Positions 14,997-22,311 of a stretch of 37,793 bases of DNA are shown here, piece by piece. Source of the stretch: Chloroflexota bacterium (lineage in GTDB: Bacteria; Chloroflexota; Dehalococcoidia; Lucifugimonadales; JACPQL01); assembly GCA_016190445.1 (NCBI GenBank), contig JACPQL010000045.1, forward strand, positions 1 through 37,793. Reading direction: 5' to 3'. A program made the position numbers and the translations under genes. The notes under the pieces are model-generated. The model was not told where the DNA came from. It searched no databases and saw nothing but the letters and a program-made list of their open reading frames with translations. How positions within the stretch are numbered: position 1 is the first letter of the stretch; each line of letters starts with the position of its first letter.

Positions 14997-16307
14997 TCAC
15001 CCGCGCTCAGTCAGGCGGAGCAGGGCGGGGCAGGACCTGGCAACCAGCAGCATCACTATCACCATGGCAGCGCCACCAAGGACCAGAGGGAGGAATAGCC
15101 CCACCGAGTCAGCCAGCGTGGCCGCGACCATGAGCCCCAGGGGCATCGCACCCCAGGTGAGCATGTACAGGCTCAGGACCCGTCCCCGGACCTCCGGGGG
15201 CGCAATGCGTTGCACCAACGTCTGATTGATGGTGAAAAGCGGCATCCCCGTGAACCCCAGGACAAACAGCACCACCAGTGCAGGGTAGATGCTCCACGTA
15301 CCTGCAAGGGCGAGAAGGGCCACTCCCGAGGCGCCCCCAAGCAGGAGCATCAGCCGGCCCATCGGCGCCCTGGGGCCAAGGTTGGCGACGGCCAGATTCC
15401 CCACCAGCCCACCCAGACCCAGCATAGCCATAAGAAGGCCCAGCCCCGACGCGGGCACATGTAGAGTGCCTGCGGCCAGGTCTGGGAGCAGCACCGTATA
15501 CGACTGCCCCAGTACCACCGCCGCCAGGCCCAGCGCCATCAGCCAGATAAGCACCGGATGGGCCCGCACGACGCGCACTCCTGCCACCATGTCGGCCACC
15601 AGGGTCCTCCGCCTTCTAGCGCGGGCCCCCTCCTGAGCGGGGACAAGGCCGACCACGGCAACGGCAATTAGGTATAGGACAGAGACCAGGACGTAGACCC
15701 CAGCAGGGCCCACCAGGTCTATCAACCCGCCCCCTAGCAAGGGGAATAGAATGCCGTTGAGGTTGAAGGCAAGAGAGTTCAGGGCTATGGCACCCACGAG
15801 ACTCCCCTCGCTCACCATCTGGGAGATGAGCGCGAACCGCGCAGGCAGGTTGAAAGAGAAGAACACGCCATTGAGCGCCGCCGCCACGGCCAGATGCCAC
15901 ACCTCGACCCGGCCCAACAGGATGAGGAGGGAGATGACCGCGAAGACCATCCCGGACCCACCCCACGTCAGCTTCAGCACGAGCCGCCTGTCCAGCCGGT
16001 CGGCGACGACTCCCGCAACAGGGGAAAAGAGGAACAGCGCTACGCTCCACATAGAGGTCACCACGCCAAGCGCTACGTTGGACCCCGTGATGTGGAAGAC
16101 CAGCCAGCCCTGCCCCATCGTCTGCATCTGCACCGCAGCGGTGAAGCAGAATATGGCCAGCATCAAGCGGCGAAAGGCTGGCTGGCCCAGCGGCTCCAGG
16201 ACTGGCAGCAGGTGCCGCCGCCTCTGGAGCACTGGCGCGGTGTCACTGGGGACAACGGGTGTCTGTGCAGAAGGCCGGAAGAGGGGACCAGCGGGGGTAG
16301 GGGTCAC
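14997..16307 (-). CDS. MFS transporter, drug/siderophore exporter type
   Basis: About 436 residues with 12 predicted membrane segments. MFS marks include the loop GVVADRLDRRLVLKL between helices 2 and 3 and PPEVRGRVLSLYMLTWGAMPLG in the C-terminal half, typical of the EntS/macrolide-exporter-like group. The substrate cannot be read from sequence. The GTG at 16307 is chosen because AGGAG lies 7 bases upstream and the predicted promoter start (about 16327) falls after the longer frame's ATG at 16361. It is transcribed away from gatB, with the two promoters about 10 bases apart. Confidence 0.85.
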   Translation of the reverse strand: MTPTPAGPLFRPSAQTPVVPSDTAPVLQRRRHLLPVLEPLGQPAFRRLMLAIFCFTAAVQMQTMGQGWLVFHITGSNVALGVVTSMWSVALFLFSPVAGVVADRLDRRLVLKLTWGGSGMVFAVISLLILLGRVEVWHLAVAAALNGVFFSFNLPARFALISQMVSEGSLVGAIALNSLAFNLNGILFPLLGGGLIDLVGPAGVYVLVSVLYLIAVAVVGLVPAQEGARARRRRTLVADMVAGVRVVRAHPVLIWLMALGLAAVVLGQSYTVLLPDLAAGTLHVPASGLGLLMAMLGLGGLVGNLAVANLGPRAPMGRLMLLLGGASGVALLALAGTWSIYPALVVLFVLGFTGMPLFTINQTLVQRIAPPEVRGRVLSLYMLTWGAMPLGLMVAATLADSVGLFLPLVLGGAAMVIVMLLVARSCPALLRLTERG

Positions 16308-16333
16308 TCTACTCCTATCGAAGCATGGAGAGT

Positions 16334-16363
16334 ATTGTACCGCCCCGTGGGCCGCTGACACAA
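16334..16363 (-). promoter_or_regulatory. Promoter of the MFS transporter gene
   Basis: TTGTGT (16363-16358), an 18-base spacer and TACAAT (16339-16334). The predicted start near 16327 gives a leader of about 20 bases carrying AGGAG before the GTG at 16307. Confidence 0.5.
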
Positions 16364-16372
16364 GCGCATTCC

Positions 16373-16402
16373 TTGTCCCCTACCCCGCTCCGTTGCTATA
16401 CT
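16373..16402 (+). promoter_or_regulatory. Promoter of gatB
   Basis: TTGTCC (16373-16378), an 18-base spacer and TATACT (16397-16402). The predicted start near 16408-16409 is only about 4-5 bases before the gatB ATG, so the transcript would be almost leaderless and would lack the GGAG at 16403-16406. Confidence 0.5.
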
Positions 16403-16412
16403 GGAGCGCGTC

Positions 16413-17897
16413 ATGACAGAGTATGAGGCGGTCATCGGCCTGGAGGTACACTCGCAGCTCTTGACCCGGAGCAAGATGTTCTGCTCCTGCCGGGCCGACT
16501 ACGTGCAGGCCCAGCCCAACACCCGCGTATGCCCCGTGTGCTTGGGCATGCCGGGCGTCCTCCCCGTCATCAACCGGCAAGCGGTGGAATTCGTCATCAT
16601 GACCGGCCTGGCGCTGCACTCACAGATTGCGGAGTACACCAAGTTCGACCGCAAGAACTACCCCTACCCCGATCTGATGAAGGGGTACCAGATCTCCCAG
16701 TACGACGAGCCCATCTGCCGGGGAGGCTACCTGGAGATAGAGGTGGACGGACAGAGGAAGCGCATCGGCATGACCCGCGTCCACCTTGAGGAGGACGTGG
16801 CCAAGCTCCAGCACCTCACGGACCCGGTCACCAGCGACACCTACAGCCTGGTGGACGTGAACCGCTCCGGCATACCGCTCATGGAGATAGTGGGAGAGCC
16901 TGAGCTGCGCTCCCCGGAGGAGGCCCGCCTCTACCTGGTGAAGCTGCGCGCCATCCTTCAGTACCTGGGCGTATCCACCGGCAACATGGAGGAGGGCAGC
17001 TTCCGCTGCGACGCCAACGTTAGCGTCCGGCCCAGGGGAAGCACCCAGCTCCTGGGCAAGGTGGAAGTGAAGAACATGAACAGCTTCCGGGCGGTGTACC
17101 GGGCCCTCCAGTACGAGGTGGAGCGCCAGGTCCGGATGGTGAAGGAGGGGCAACGAGTGCCCCAGGAGACGCGCGGCTGGGTGGAGGAGCGCGGCGAGAC
17201 TGTGGCCCAGCGCAGCAAAGAGTACGCCCACGACTACCGCTATTTTCCGGAGCCGGACCTGCCCCCTATGGTCATCTCACGGGAATGGGTGGAGCGCATC
17301 AGGGAGCGGCTGCCAGAGCTGCCTGAGGCCCGCCGGGAGCGGTTCATGGCCCACTACGGCCTGCCAGCCTACGACGCGGGCCTGCTGACGGCCTCCAGGG
17401 CCACCGCTGACTTCTTTGAGGCGACGGTGGGCAAGGCGCCCAGGGAGGACGAGGCCCTGCGCAGGCGGGCCAAGGCCGCCAGCAACTGGGTGCTGGGCGA
17501 CCTGACCCACCTCCTCCACCTCCACAGCATCGAACTGGAGGCCGCCCAGGTGAGACCCCAGCACCTGGCCGAGCTGCTGGACCTGCTGGACCAGGGCACC
17601 ATCGGGACGCCCCAGGCCAAGACGGTCCTGGAGGATATGTTCGCCACGGGCAAGCCCCCCTCCCTTGTGGTAGCTGAGAAGGGGCTTGCCCAGATCAGCA
17701 ATACCGCCGACATTGAGCCCGTGGTGGCCGAAGCCATTGAGAAGAACCAGCAGGCGGTGCAGGACTATCTGAAGGGTAAGGATGCGGCGGTCAAGTTCCT
17801 GGTGGGCCAGGTGATGAAGGCCACCCGAGGCAAGGCCAACCCCTCCCTGGTCCAGGACCTCATACAGAAGCGCCTGGAGGCCATGCGGAGCAATTAA
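16413..17897 (+). CDS. gatB: Asp-tRNA(Asn)/Glu-tRNA(Gln) amidotransferase subunit B
   Basis: GatB is the kinase/transamidase subunit that binds mischarged tRNA and, with GatA and GatC, converts Glu-tRNA(Gln) or Asp-tRNA(Asn) to the amide form. The 494-residue protein shows the opening EAVIGLEVHSQLLT, the zinc-site cysteines in FCSCRADY and CPVCLGMPGVLPV, the core FDRKNYPYPDLMKGYQISQYD and GSFRCDANVSVRP, and a C-terminal YqeY-like tRNA-binding tail (about 350-494). Length is standard. gatA and gatC are not in the window. Its promoter faces that of the MFS gene. Confidence 0.96.
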   Translation: MTEYEAVIGLEVHSQLLTRSKMFCSCRADYVQAQPNTRVCPVCLGMPGVLPVINRQAVEFVIMTGLALHSQIAEYTKFDRKNYPYPDLMKGYQISQYDEPICRGGYLEIEVDGQRKRIGMTRVHLEEDVAKLQHLTDPVTSDTYSLVDVNRSGIPLMEIVGEPELRSPEEARLYLVKLRAILQYLGVSTGNMEEGSFRCDANVSVRPRGSTQLLGKVEVKNMNSFRAVYRALQYEVERQVRMVKEGQRVPQETRGWVEERGETVAQRSKEYAHDYRYFPEPDLPPMVISREWVERIRERLPELPEARRERFMAHYGLPAYDAGLLTASRATADFFEATVGKAPREDEALRRRAKAASNWVLGDLTHLLHLHSIELEAAQVRPQHLAELLDLLDQGTIGTPQAKTVLEDMFATGKPPSLVVAEKGLAQISNTADIEPVVAEAIEKNQQAVQDYLKGKDAAVKFLVGQVMKATRGKANPSLVQDLIQKRLEAMRSN

Positions 17898-17929
17898 GTG
17901 CTACTTGCGGAAAAGGACGGCATGATCAA

Positions 17930-18023
17930 CCGCTCGTGGTGAGCTCCGACAGGAGTCGCGAGTCCTTCTCGGACCTGTCGAACCATGAGCGGCTCACCCT
18001 TCGACAAGCTCAGGATGAGCGGG
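17930..18023. repeat. Palindromic repeat, nested long form plus short unit
   Basis: A 63-bp palindrome (17930-17992) with arms CCGCTCGTGGT and ACCATGAGCGG and an inner core TCCGACAGGAGTCGCGAGTC, then a short unit (17992-18023) of the form GCTCACCCTTCGACAAGCTC plus AGGATGAGCGG. It lies between gatB and secG. The long form is inverted relative to the copies at 19,815 and 29,246. Confidence 0.8.
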
Positions 18024-18090
18024 AACTTCAGATACGCCCTTGCGTACGCTGATTTACGAAAGCAAGTACTAGGTTGGAGGCTACGAGACT

Positions 18091-18306
18091 GTGCAAAGCT
18101 ATTTGAACTGGGCGGAGATGCTAGTATCCATCTTCCTGGTGGTCACTGTCCTGCTCCAGGTGAAGGGGACGGGCGCCGGGCTATTTGGCGGAGGAGGCAC
18201 CACGTTCCGCACTCGCCGTGGCGTGGAGAAGACTCTCTTCCAGGTCACCATCGTCCTGGCCGTCCTGTTCATCATCGTCTCCATCCTCAGCGTGCGGCTT
18301 GTGTAG
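18091..18306 (+). CDS. secG: Preprotein translocase subunit SecG
   Basis: SecG is the small accessory subunit of the SecYEG channel. The 71-residue protein has two membrane helices (about 8-24 and 48-69) joined by a Gly-rich loop, GTGAGLFGGGGTTFRTRRGVEK, the family hallmark. It starts at GTG 18091 with GGAGG about 10 bases upstream. A gap of 24 bases separates it from the dihydropyrimidinase-like gene on the same strand, so they may share a transcript although no functional link is apparent. Confidence 0.92.
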   Translation: MQSYLNWAEMLVSIFLVVTVLLQVKGTGAGLFGGGGTTFRTRRGVEKTLFQVTIVLAVLFIIVSILSVRLV

Positions 18307-18330
18307 CTGGGCGTAGAAGGGAGGCGCGCG

Positions 18331-19761
18331 ATGCTGGACCTCTTGATTCGTGGCGGCACTGTAGTCACTCCTCACCAGACCGGGCAGTTCGACGTCGCGG
18401 TAAGTGGGGAGAAGATTGTGGCAGTGGCGCTGCCCGGCACCATGACATACGAGGCCCTCCGTGTGCTGGATGCCAGAGGTAAAATAGTAGTCCCAGGTGG
18501 CATCGAGCCGCACACCCACCTGGCCCACTTCGTCGCCATGCACCCGGAGGACAACCTCTATACCATGGGGCCTGAAGAGGACACCCGAGGGATGGCCTTC
18601 GGCGGCACCACCACCCACATTGACTTCTGCTTTATCCGCCCCGGCATGGACTTCTGGCAGACGCTGGAGCAGCGCACGGCCCGCTGGCAAGGGAAGTCCT
18701 ACGTGGACTACTCCTTCCACATCGCCCTGGGTGGGGCCCTGCCCCTGGACATCTTCGACCACATACCGGAGGCCATCCGCCGTGGCTTCCCCAGCTTCAA
18801 AGTGTTCACCGTGGACGTGCTCCCCCCTCACCCCAAGCGCCCTCCATACCGGCTGGACTTCGGTCGCATCCAGTTGGCCATGGAGAAGGTAGCTGCCAGC
18901 GGCGGCATCATGGTGGTCCACGCCGAGGACCACGACCTGGTCCACACCATGTACGAGAGGTTGGAACAAGAGGGCCGGACCCAGGGCTGGAACATGCCCT
19001 TGGCCCGAAGCAAGACCTCCGAGCTTCTCGCCTTCCGCCGGACCGTTCAACTGGCGGAGCGCATGAAGGCCGGGGTCTACTTCGTCCACACCTCGGCCAG
19101 GGAGGGGGTGGAGGTGGTCGCCGAGGCACGCGGCAGGGGCCTGCCGGTATACGCGGAGACGCTCCACCACTATGCAACCTTCGACGCGGAGGACTACAAG
19201 AAGCCCCGCGGCTACATCTACCACACCTACCCGTCCCTGAAGTACAAGGAGGACCGGGATGCTCTGTGGCATGGCCTTCTGACCGGGCCGGTCGCCACCG
19301 TGGGCACGGACGAGTTCCCCACCACACTGGATGTGAAGCTGAAGGGCAACACAATATCCAACGTGACCGGCGGCAACCTGGGGGCCGAGGCCAGGGTGGG
19401 CATCGTCTACTCCGAGGGGGTGGCCAAGCGCGGCATGTCCCTCCAGCGCTTTGTGGAGGTCACCTCGGCAAACGCGGCGCGCATCCTGGGGCTCTATCCC
19501 CGCAAGGGGGCCATCGCCGCCGGCAGCGATGCGGACATCGTTCTCATTGACCCCGCCGTGCGCAAGACCCTCACCAGGGACGACTTCCACGTCAGCGACT
19601 ACAGCCCCTGGGAGGGGTGGACGGTGGAGGGCTGGCCGGTGACCACCATCCTGCGCGGCAAGGTGATCGCGGACCAGGGCCGCCTCCACGGCTCGTTGAG
19701 CGACGGCCAGCTCATCCCCAGGCAGATTGACGCGCGGGTGCTCTCGCAGCCGGCGTGCTGA
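18331..19761 (+). CDS. Dihydropyrimidinase/hydantoinase-family amidohydrolase
   Basis: The 476-residue cyclic-amide hydrolase opens dihydropyrimidine, hydantoin or related rings. Binuclear metal ligands are visible: HTH (His61, His63), a probable carbamylated lysine in PSFKVFT (Lys157), His in VVHAEDHD (about 197), VHTSA (about 253) and Asp in VGTDEFPTT (about 327). The usual GSDH is GTDE here, so the active-site edge differs from classical dihydropyrimidinases and the substrate is uncertain. GGGAGG precedes the ATG. It sits 24 bases after secG. No pyrimidine-degradation partner (dihydropyrimidine dehydrogenase, beta-ureidopropionase) is in the window. Confidence 0.88.
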   Translation: MLDLLIRGGTVVTPHQTGQFDVAVSGEKIVAVALPGTMTYEALRVLDARGKIVVPGGIEPHTHLAHFVAMHPEDNLYTMGPEEDTRGMAFGGTTTHIDFCFIRPGMDFWQTLEQRTARWQGKSYVDYSFHIALGGALPLDIFDHIPEAIRRGFPSFKVFTVDVLPPHPKRPPYRLDFGRIQLAMEKVAASGGIMVVHAEDHDLVHTMYERLEQEGRTQGWNMPLARSKTSELLAFRRTVQLAERMKAGVYFVHTSAREGVEVVAEARGRGLPVYAETLHHYATFDAEDYKKPRGYIYHTYPSLKYKEDRDALWHGLLTGPVATVGTDEFPTTLDVKLKGNTISNVTGGNLGAEARVGIVYSEGVAKRGMSLQRFVEVTSANAARILGLYPRKGAIAAGSDADIVLIDPAVRKTLTRDDFHVSDYSPWEGWTVEGWPVTTILRGKVIADQGRLHGSLSDGQLIPRQIDARVLSQPAC

Positions 19762-19814
19762 GTCGAGTCGCCGTTGCCTACTCCCACAAGCGCGCCTTCT
19801 AGAAGCCGCGCGCC

Positions 19815-19877
19815 CCGCTCATGGTTCGACAGGTCCGAGAAGGACTCGCGACTCCTGTCGGAGCTCACCACGAGCGG
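19815..19877. repeat. Palindromic repeat, nested long form
   Basis: The 63-bp copy has arms CCGCTCATGGTTCGACAGG and CCTGTCGGAGCTCACCACGAGCGG around a core rich in GGACTCGCGACTCC. It is oriented opposite to the copy at 17,930. Degenerate half-units follow near 19,889-19,912 and 19,993-20,024, the latter running up to the start of the SAM hydrolase gene. Confidence 0.8.
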
Positions 19878-20028
19878 ATTAGGGTCGCCCGCTCACACTG
19901 AGAGCCTGTGAGTTTTTGGCAAAGAGGTGCCTCAGACACCCTCCTTTTGTATCTGGCGGACGGCCTAAAAGGGTGCTCAAAACCAATTCCTTCACAAGCT
20001 CTGAGCCTGCCGAAGGGTGGGCGGAAAG

Positions 20029-20886
20029 ATGGACGAAGGCCGACATGTGGGAAGCGTGGTGTCAGTGATCTCCCTCACCACGGACTTCGGCGCCGCCGAC
20101 CCCTGGGTGGGCGTGATGAAGAGCGTCGTCCTGGGCATCAACCCTGGGGCGACGCTGGTGGACCTCACCCACGATGTGGCCCCCGGCGACGTGGCGGGAG
20201 CCGCATTCCTCTTCGGCACCGCCTACCGGTACCTGCCACCGGGGAGCGTCCACGTGCTGGTGGTGGACCCGGGCGTGGGCTCGGCGCGGCGGGCCCTGGT
20301 GGTGGACAGCGGCCGCGAGCTTTTTGTGGCTCCGGACAACGGCCTCCTCACCTACGCCCTCCGGGACGGCGGCGCGACGCTGCCCCAGGGCGCTACCCCA
20401 TTCGCGCCGGGCACCGTGGCCCTGCCTCCAGGATGGCGCGTCTGGGAGCTGGCCAACCCCCGCTACTGGCTGCACCCCGTGAGCCGCACCTTCCACGGGC
20501 GCGACATCTTCGCCCCCGTGGCGGCCCACCTCAGCCTGGGCGTGCCGCCCCAGGAGATGGGCCCGCCGGTGGCCGAAGTGGTGGCCCTGGCCGTGCCTGC
20601 GCCCAGGCGGGAGCCCGATGGCGCCCTGGTGGGGCACGTCCTGCACGTGGACCGCTTCGGCAACCTGCTCACCAACATCCCGGAGGCGGACGTGTCGCCC
20701 GACGCCGTGGTGGAGGTGGCGGGCCGCCGCCTCCGTGGCCTCTCCTCCTCCTACGCCGAGGGCGCCGGGCTTCTGGCCATCATAGGCAGCCACGGCTGCC
20801 TCGAGATAGCGCTGACCAACGCCAGCGCCGCCGCCGCGCTCGGGGTGCGGAGAGGGGCGGAGGTGAGGGTGAAGAGCGCAGGTTGA
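20029..20886 (+). CDS. SAM hydroxide adenosyltransferase (DUF62, fluorinase/chlorinase-like)
   Basis: The family (known for fluorinase and chlorinase) mostly converts S-adenosylmethionine and water to adenosine and methionine. The roughly 285-residue protein shows ISLTTDFGAADPWVGVMKSV near the N-terminus, VVDPGVGSARRALVV, ELFVAPDNGLLTYAL, SRTFHGRDIFAPVAAHL and VLHVDRFGNLLTNI. The conserved Asp, Arg and His of hydroxide adenosyltransferases are in plausible places. The 23-residue halogenase loop was not examined by alignment. Start choice: ATG 20029. A GTG 12 bases upstream lies in a palindromic-repeat remnant, and starts near VVSVISLTTDFG are also possible. The physiological role of these enzymes is unclear. 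Confidence 0.88.
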   Translation: MDEGRHVGSVVSVISLTTDFGAADPWVGVMKSVVLGINPGATLVDLTHDVAPGDVAGAAFLFGTAYRYLPPGSVHVLVVDPGVGSARRALVVDSGRELFVAPDNGLLTYALRDGGATLPQGATPFAPGTVALPPGWRVWELANPRYWLHPVSRTFHGRDIFAPVAAHLSLGVPPQEMGPPVAEVVALAVPAPRREPDGALVGHVLHVDRFGNLLTNIPEADVSPDAVVEVAGRRLRGLSSSYAEGAGLLAIIGSHGCLEIALTNASAAAALGVRRGAEVRVKSAG

Positions 20887-20907
20887 GGCTTGCTGCTCAG
20901 AAAACAG

Positions 20908-21026
20908 CCGCTCACCCTGAGCCTGTCGAAGGGTGAGTCATTTCCTGGCCTTCCGCTCATGGTTCGACGGGCTCACCATGAGCGGGAGAAAACCCCGCTC
21001 ACCCTTCACGAACTCAGGGTGAGCGG
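20908..21026. repeat. Three tandem short palindromic units
   Basis: Units at 20908-20937, 20953-20986 and 20995-21026, each of the form CCGCTCAyssTkmrsmwkkTCGA plus an inverted arm ending ATGAGCGG or GGTGAGCGG. They belong to the same family as the other TTCGAC palindromes here and fill the gap between the SAM hydrolase gene and the next membrane protein gene. Confidence 0.75.
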
Positions 21027-21059
21027 CCACATCCGACTACCAGCGCTTAGGAGGGAGAT

Positions 21060-21731
21060 ATGGACGAGCAGAGCCAGTTCCGCCTGGAGACGTACCGCCA
21101 GTTCTGGGAGCAGAGCCGCCACAACCGCGCCCTGCTCGGGACCTTCACCAGCTTCTATGCAGTGATCGTGGGCGGCGCGATCGTCTTTCTGGGGCGGCCC
21201 TCTGCGACCTCTAACGAGATGGCCCAAGGCGTGAACGTCTCCTCACAGAGTCAGTTCCTCTTCGTATTCCTGTTCCTTTCAGTAGTGTCTTTGTTTGGCC
21301 TTCTGGCAGCCTGGCACACCAGGTACAGCACTCATCAGTACCGCGACCACCGACGGATAATGATGCTCCTGATGACGGGGGGGGACTTCTTCAAGCTAGA
21401 AGAGGAGGAAAAGAAAGAGCTACGGCACCCGTGGGCCAGCTCCCACTCGCGGTGGAGCCTTATCCCTTGGGACGACCTTTATCCGTGGGCGTATGCAGTA
21501 GCCGTCCTGGTGTTCAGCTTGCTGGCGGCTGGCGTAATACCATACCCCGGGTACGAGGGGCTAGTGCTCTGGGCAAAATGGATAGTGGCGGCGGTGGGCA
21601 GCATAATATTCCTGGCGTTCTTGGTGGGCTACTTGTACACCTGGGCAGTCAACAGAGCCACCGGACACACAATGCCGCCCCCCACTGGCAAAGAAACTTC
21701 AGCGGCGGCGCGCTGGTACCGCAACAGCTAG
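21060..21731 (+). CDS. Four-span membrane protein of unknown function
   Basis: 223 residues. AGGAGGGAG lies directly before the ATG. An amphipathic N-terminus (MDEQSQFRLETYRQFWEQSR) precedes two membrane segments (about 25-42 and 63-85), a charged cytoplasmic loop (about 90-140, with LEEEEKKELRHPW) and two more segments (about 145-165 and 175-198). The N-terminal pattern resembles small membrane proteins that carry RYxxxWE-like helices next to the first span, but I assign no family. The 3' end converges with the UPF0145 gene, about 13 bases away. Nothing in the context points to a function. Confidence 0.7.
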   Translation: MDEQSQFRLETYRQFWEQSRHNRALLGTFTSFYAVIVGGAIVFLGRPSATSNEMAQGVNVSSQSQFLFVFLFLSVVSLFGLLAAWHTRYSTHQYRDHRRIMMLLMTGGDFFKLEEEEKKELRHPWASSHSRWSLIPWDDLYPWAYAVAVLVFSLLAAGVIPYPGYEGLVLWAKWIVAAVGSIIFLAFLVGYLYTWAVNRATGHTMPPPTGKETSAAARWYRNS

Positions 21732-21744
21732 CACCGCCTTCCCC

Positions 21745-22068
21745 CTACCCCCCCTCCTCCACCACCACGGCGGTGCCGTAGGCCAGCATCTCGGCGGCGC
21801 CGCTCATGATGGCGGAGGTGGCGAACCGCGTGCCCACTATGGCGTTGGCACCCAGGGCCTCGGCCCGCTGGACCATGCGCTGCACCGACTCCTCCCGCGA
21901 CTGGGCCATGAGTTCGGCGTACTCCTTCACCTCACCGCCCACGATGTTGCGCAGCGCCGCCACGATGTCGCGGCCAATGTGCCGCGCCCGCACGGAGTTG
22001 CCCCGCACCAGCCCCAGCACCTTTGTGACGCGCCTGCCCGGGATCTCGTCGGTGGTGACGATGATCAT
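21745..22068 (-). CDS. UPF0145/YbjQ family protein
   Basis: The 107-residue protein matches the YbjQ family: MIIVTTDEIPGRRVTKVLGLVRGNSVRARHIG at the start, AELMAQSREESVQRMVQRAEALGANAIVG in the middle, and TSAIMSGAAEMLAYGTAVVVE at the end. The family forms pentamers and is sometimes called heavy-metal binding; no activity is established, and the sequence has no Cys or His cluster. Its ATG overlaps the stop of the upstream small membrane protein by 4 bases (ATGA), so the two are translationally coupled. Confidence 0.88.
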   Translation of the reverse strand: MIIVTTDEIPGRRVTKVLGLVRGNSVRARHIGRDIVAALRNIVGGEVKEYAELMAQSREESVQRMVQRAEALGANAIVGTRFATSAIMSGAAEMLAYGTAVVVEEGG

Positions 22069-22289
22069 GGCTCCACCCCCTCGAAGTGCTCCTTACGGCG
22101 GGACCGTAGCCTCTCCCTGACCAGGGCAGCCAGCACAAGCAGCACCCCAAGCAGCGCCACCGGCACAGCCGCCTTTATCACCAGGGGCACATCGCGAGCT
22201 GTATAGATGAGCCTCAGGAAGTAGTAGAGAACGTACCCCGCCAGGGCCCCGACACCCGCTATCGCCAGCGCCGCTCCGAGCCTGAGCAT
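22065..22289 (-). CDS. Small two-span membrane protein
   Basis: 74 residues with membrane segments at about 3-27 and 38-58 and a basic, charged tail (RERLRSRRKEHFEGVEP), so the C-terminus is probably cytoplasmic. No family recognised. It is coupled by a 4-base overlap to the UPF0145 gene and follows the FAD-linked oxidase gene by about 22 bases, so the three form an operon. It may be a membrane partner for the UPF0145 protein (inference from coupling only). Confidence 0.7.
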   Translation of the reverse strand: MLRLGAALAIAGVGALAGYVLYYFLRLIYTARDVPLVIKAAVPVALLGVLLVLAALVRERLRSRRKEHFEGVEP

Positions 22290-22311
22290 GAGCGTCCCTC
22301 CCTGCCGGGGC

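Noticed and set aside
18181-19689. A 502-codon minus-strand frame opposite secG and the dihydropyrimidinase-like gene
   Set aside because: It covers two well-supported plus-strand genes and shows only low-complexity Gly/Val/His patterns.
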